A stretch of 13,071 nt of DNA. It comes from an uncultured delta proteobacterium (GTDB lineage: Bacteria > Desulfobacterota > WTBG01 > CAIYCZ01). The stretch covers positions 1-13,071 of the forward strand of contig CAIYCZ010000167.1 of assembly GCA_903924805.1 (NCBI GenBank), read 5' to 3'. Shown here piece by piece: positions 12,479-13,071 of this stretch. Every line of letters begins with the position of its first letter. Positions within the stretch are counted from its first letter, which is position 1. The notes beneath the pieces were generated by a model. That model saw only the letters and a program-made list of their open reading frames with translations. It did no database searches and was not told the DNA's origin. The position numbers and the translations under genes are program-made.

Positions 12479-13071
12479 TCACTCAACACAGATCAGGCTT
12501 TTAATAAACTTTTCAAACAAATCCAGTATTTCATCAGTAATAGTCGGCGCATAGGCTTTGAACAGATCGCGGTTCATCTCATCAGTGTAATCAATAAAAC
12601 TGCTTGCAACATCTCCTGAAAGGTCAGCGTTTACATCCAGCACAGTAACCGGCGAAGAACAGGAAAAGTCAAAAGAAGACAGATGAAAATACCTCAGCTT
12701 GTCATTTTGCAATGTCTGGAAATAGACGGTGAGGTTGGCAATGTCATAGACAACGCGCCATTGGGTTTGAGACATAAAACCGTATTTGGGTTGAGCCACA
12801 CTTGATAAAATCTCAAAGGCATAGTCGATAGCTGGCGTGGATGCCTGTTGCTCAAACTTCTGCACCATATCCGCAGCGCAAACAAATCTGGGAAGAGTAT
12901 TACCAAATGGATTGAATCTTATCTTTATCAGAAAGCTGCTGAGGGGGATGGGCAGAAAACCGCCAAAACCTTTGTACATGCCAAGATAGGGGATAGATTT
13001 GTCGTAGGTGCTATTAGTGAGCACCTTGACAGGCATTGTTTCACCAGTATGATAGACCATTTTTCCATCCA
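12479..13071 (-). CDS. Linear amide C-N hydrolase, choloylglycine hydrolase/penicillin acylase family, C-terminal part
   Basis: The reading frame remains open to the window edge on the minus strand (the codons before the ATG at 13060 read D-G-K), so this is the C-terminal part of a longer protein and that ATG is not the start. Family marks: VLTNSTYDKS near the beginning, the block that carries the conserved substrate-site Asn in bile salt hydrolases and penicillin V acylases; LPRFVCAADM, matching the block with the conserved Arg; and the strands TQWRVVYDIANLTVYFQTLQ followed by HLSSFDFSC. These Ntn-hydrolases use an N-terminal Cys nucleophile, which lies outside the window. They hydrolyse linear amides such as conjugated bile salts, penicillin V or acyl-homoserine lactones; the substrate cannot be told from this part. 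It converges with serS. Confidence 0.85.
   Translation of the reverse strand, partial: DGKMVYHTGETMPVKVLTNSTYDKSIPYLGMYKGFGGFLPIPLSSFLIKIRFNPFGNTLPRFVCAADMVQKFEQQASTPAIDYAFEILSSVAQPKYGFMSQTQWRVVYDIANLTVYFQTLQNDKLRYFHLSSFDFSCSSPVTVLDVNADLSGDVASSFIDYTDEMNRDLFKAYAPTITDEILDLFEKFIKSLICVE

Overview
The window looks like a chromosomal segment of a free-living, Gram-negative-type bacterium of intermediate GC content. The order dprA, topA, trmFO, the RdgC-type nuclease-family genes, and the large secreted PKD/FN3 protein with a CFI-box-like tail together suggest a Desulfobacterota (deltaproteobacterial) or Nitrospirota-like genome. This is inference; there is no rRNA gene or other decisive marker here.

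Layout. Positions 1-3558 hold the 3' part of a very large modular, probably secreted protein (PPC-like, Ig-like, FN3, PKD and carboxypeptidase-regulatory-like domains, then a helical C-terminal tail). Positions 3656-4173 form a small toxin-antitoxin islet: an intact ribbon-helix-helix antitoxin, a gene that begins like mazF but continues as something else, and a strong hairpin terminator. Positions 4370-12267 carry housekeeping genes, all on the + strand: dprA (DNA uptake/recombination), topA (topoisomerase I with four zinc ribbons), trmFO (folate-dependent tRNA m5U54 methylation), two ORFs that look like the N- and C-terminal halves of RdgC, and serS (seryl-tRNA synthetase). The window closes with two minus-strand genes: a partial Ntn-hydrolase of the choloylglycine hydrolase/penicillin acylase family, and below it a 34-residue hydrophobic peptide ORF.

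The most unusual structure lies in the spacers. Every spacer in the dprA-serS block except trmFO/rdgC is built of degenerate tandem units of 7 or 8 bases, in most cases arranged as a G-rich run followed by a C-rich run (or the A-rich/T-rich equivalent), so that the spacer folds into a long imperfect hairpin. The unit differs from spacer to spacer (ACTCCTTA before dprA and trmFO, CTTGAACC between the rdgC halves, AGGTTAAA/TTTTAGCC before serS, AAATGAC/TTTTGAA before topA). Two of these (before dprA and before serS) share one architecture: five units, one central octamer, five complementary-type units. One of the arrays sits exactly between the two RdgC halves, which lie in the same reading frame.

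Functionally, dprA, topA and the RdgC-like pair all act on DNA topology and recombination, while trmFO and serS act on tRNA. The cluster looks like an ordinary conserved core-gene neighbourhood rather than a specialised pathway. The novelty is in the spacers, the split RdgC and the chimeric toxin gene.
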